Shown here: one piece after another, positions 5,659-6,854 of the stretch | How the letters are laid out: every line of letters begins with the position of its first letter | How positions within the stretch are numbered: the first letter of the stretch is position 1 | Assembly: GCA_020829485.1 (NCBI GenBank) | Contig: JAIVFU010000240.1 | Location: forward strand, 1-6,854 | Length of the DNA stretch: 6,854 nt | DNA from: Nostoc sp. CHAB 5834 | Lineage (GTDB): Bacteria; Cyanobacteriota; Cyanobacteriia; Cyanobacteriales; Nostocaceae | Direction of reading: 5' to 3' | Position numbers and translations under genes: made by a program | The notes under the pieces: model-generated | What the model saw: the letters and a program-made list of their open reading frames with translations, nothing else | Told to the model about the DNA's origin: nothing | The model's database searches: none

Positions 5659-6603
5659 TTATTCGGTTGCGGCGTCTTCCTTCGCTGTGGGCGCTTCTTC
5701 AGGAACAGCGGCACCGCCGAGCGCTGCAATCATGTCGGGGATGAACTTCTGCAGCTCGGCTGTTTCCAGCGTTACATCCGCGTCGAATCCGCCATCCTCG
5801 GACTTGGATGCATCGAACACACTGTCCAGCACCGAGATGGTTCGGAAGGTCATGTCCTCGTGCAGTACGAAGGAAATCCGTTCATCCCATGCCAGAGCCA
5901 GGCGCGTAGGGCGCTTGCCCTGCTCGATATGCACGGCGATTTCGTCGATGTCCAGGTTGTGACGGCCGTACTTCACGGTGGCCTTGTCGCTGTCCGATTG
6001 CTTGAGTTCGCAATCTCGCTCAATCTGGAAGGGCTCAGGAGCTTCCTTTGCAATGAGCCAGTTGGCCATTGCGGTCACAGGAGACAGCGCGGTCGTGACG
6101 GGTGCCACCACGACGGTGAACGACAGCTTCTCCAGCGCGATGAGCAGGCGGTCAATTACCGTGTCGCACATCTTGCTGCTGGTGCTGTTGATGACCAAAG
6201 TGCCCGCATCTCGGTCCAGCCATACCAAGCAAGCGGACAGTTTGCTGAAGGCACGTGCCAGCAAGGTGAGCTTCGCTTCGTCCTTCAGCTCGCGCTTTTC
6301 ACGGCGGCCGGGTGCGTATCCACGCTCGGTTTCCAGCTCCTTGCACTTGCGTTCGACTTCCTCGGCAACGGCGGAGGCTGGCACGGACTTTCGTTCCACG
6401 AACATCTTGAGGATGACCTGGTTGTTGATGACCTCGGCCATGGCGTCTGTTGCATTCCCGCGAGGGGGGACCCAGCCTACCGACAACTCTTGGGTCGGAG
6501 TGGCCGGGGTGAACTTCTCTGCCTGCAGTGCCTGTTCCAGTGCCTCCATGGAAAGATGTTGCCAAGCGCCTTGAATGGTGTAAATGGTGATGTTTTTGAA
6601 CAT
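5659..6603 (-). CDS. rdgC: Recombination-associated protein RdgC
   Basis: This 314-aa protein matches RdgC in order and content. E. coli RdgC is about 303 aa and forms a ring-shaped dimer that binds double-stranded DNA without sequence specificity and restrains RecA-promoted strand exchange, helping at stalled replication forks. Motifs seen are MFKNITIY at the N-terminus, GWVPPRG (43-49), the basic and acidic segment GRREKRELKDE (99-109), LLARAFSKLS (114-123), HIEQGKRPTRLALAW (225-239) followed by ERISFVL, FDADVTLETAEL (273-284) and ALGG (294-297). The tail after 298 is short, acidic and Pro/Ala-rich. The frame is open up to 6747, but MFKN at 6603 aligns with the family start, and the extra 48 codons cover the promoter. 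The Shine-Dalgarno sequence is weak. Next to orphan genes rather than its usual chromosomal neighbours, it looks like an element-borne copy. Confidence 0.96.
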   Translation of the reverse strand: MFKNITIYTIQGAWQHLSMEALEQALQAEKFTPATPTQELSVGWVPPRGNATDAMAEVINNQVILKMFVERKSVPASAVAEEVERKCKELETERGYAPGRREKRELKDEAKLTLLARAFSKLSACLVWLDRDAGTLVINSTSSKMCDTVIDRLLIALEKLSFTVVVAPVTTALSPVTAMANWLIAKEAPEPFQIERDCELKQSDSDKATVKYGRHNLDIDEIAVHIEQGKRPTRLALAWDERISFVLHEDMTFRTISVLDSVFDASKSEDGGFDADVTLETAELQKFIPDMIAALGGAAVPEEAPTAKEDAATE

Positions 6604-6646
6604 GCTAAAAGAAACAGTTGCCGATGAGGAAGCCCCGGAGGGCGCC

Positions 6647-6675
6647 TTGCCAGTATACACCGACAGAACTATAAT
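6647..6675 (+). promoter_or_regulatory. Sigma-70 promoter facing right, overlapping the rdgC promoter
   Basis: TTGCCA (6647-6652, 5/6), a 17-nt spacer and a perfect TATAAT (6670-6675). The start site would be near 6682, about 22 nt before the ATG of the right-edge ORF. Its -35 shares one base with the rdgC -10, and its -10 shares one base with the rdgC -35, so RNA polymerase cannot occupy both at once. Confidence 0.65.
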
Positions 6676-6680
6676 GACAA
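6652..6680 (-). promoter_or_regulatory. Sigma-70 promoter of rdgC
   Basis: Read on the minus strand: TTGTCA (6680-6675), a 17-nt spacer and TATACT (6657-6652), each 5/6 to consensus. Transcription would begin near 6645, giving a leader of about 42 nt before the rdgC ATG at 6603. Its position inside the upstream extension of the rdgC frame also argues against the longer start. Confidence 0.75.
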
Positions 6681-6691
6681 CCAACAGAACT
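6659..6691 (+). repeat. 12-bp direct repeat with 21-bp period, candidate operator
   Basis: ACC(G/A)ACAGAACT occurs at 6659-6670 and 6680-6691 with one mismatch. The period is exactly 21 bp, two helical turns, so both copies face the same side of the DNA. One copy lies in the spacer shared by both promoters; the other is just beyond the rdgC -35 and over the start region of the rightward promoter. This fits a binding site for a dimeric or cooperative repressor; function is inferred. Confidence 0.5.
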
Positions 6692-6703
6692 TTTAATTTA
6701 GAA

Positions 6704-6854
6704 ATGAACTTCGACACGTCCTCAACGGCCTTGTGCCTCAGCGCCATTGTTCGGCTGCAAGCAGCCTTTTATGCTGAAACGTCCCCTGTTAACAAGCATC
6801 GGTTTCTGTGCTTGGCCGCGGATGTGCTCGACCGAACAGTTCCTGCCGCTCCTC
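6704..6854 (+). CDS. Probable N-terminus of a divergent hypothetical protein (cut at right edge)
   Basis: Fifty codons are open from ATG 6704 to the window edge. The translation has natural-looking composition, with amphipathic helices (ALCLSAIVRLQAAFYAE and HRFLCLAADVLD), and I do not recognise it. A near-consensus promoter would start transcription about 22 nt upstream. The Shine-Dalgarno sequence is weak. An in-frame ATG at 6674 would add ten residues but overlaps that promoter's -10. A small hairpin inside the frame (GGCTG/CAGCC, 6753-6766, followed by four T) could instead be an early terminator. This ORF is divergent from rdgC. Confidence 0.5.
   Translation, partial: MNFDTSSTALCLSAIVRLQAAFYAETSPVNKHRFLCLAADVLDRTVPAAP

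Noticed and set aside
5860..6627. Long plus-strand frames antisense to rdgC (255 and 198 aa) and a 224-aa frame at 5288-5962
   Set aside because: They are shadows of the confidently identified rdgC and the adjacent gene; their composition is not protein-like and they lack ribosome binding sites.
6604..6747. Upstream extension of rdgC (would give 362 aa with a hydrophobic N-terminus resembling a membrane segment)
   Set aside because: The RdgC family begins at MFKN-type sequence, and a good promoter lies inside the extension; the hydrophobic stretch is an accident of the AT-rich promoter DNA.

Overview
The window looks like an accessory region (plasmid or genomic island) of a beta-proteobacterium, probably Burkholderiales. 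This rests on a clear RdgC, a family largely confined to beta- and gamma-proteobacteria, on moderately GC-rich coding sequence, and on the mixture of orphan hypothetical genes with no housekeeping operon. No transposase, integrase, tRNA, rRNA or CRISPR array is visible. The species and replicon type cannot be fixed from this sequence alone.

Layout, left to right. Bases 1-1233 hold two minus-strand genes in tandem: a 295-aa protein with a possible PD-(D/E)XK nuclease core, and a downstream gene that runs off the left edge. A 121-bp divergent intergenic region with repeated AGATAC motifs separates them from a plus-strand pair: a secreted SIMPL (DUF541, YggE-like) protein (1355-2062) and a 350-aa protein of unknown function that starts at GTG (2149-3201). 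Two back-to-back intrinsic terminators (3205-3266) separate this pair from a long minus-strand block.

In transcription order the minus-strand block is rdgC (6603-5659), a coiled-coil-rich 194-aa protein (5638-5054), a 321-bp structured intergenic region, a LOG-family nucleotide phosphoribohydrolase (4732-4094) and a 247-aa protein of unknown function (4020-3277). The last gene has a leader that can fold over its ribosome binding site. rdgC and the coiled-coil gene are 20 bp apart and probably form one operon. A partial plus-strand ORF that leaves the right edge is divergent from rdgC.

The most interesting signals are regulatory. Between rdgC and the right-edge ORF, two near-consensus sigma-70 promoters lie face to face over the same 34 bp, and a 12-bp direct repeat with exactly 21-bp spacing lies across them. 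Upstream of the LOG gene, a perfect 13-bp inverted repeat encloses 141 bp that contain two further hairpins; this is either a structured leader RNA or a miniature element. Upstream of the 247-aa gene, nested inverted repeats include part of the Shine-Dalgarno sequence. On function, RdgC is a DNA-binding modulator of RecA-type recombination, and the LOG protein probably hydrolyses nucleoside monophosphates. No evidence ties all the genes into one pathway.
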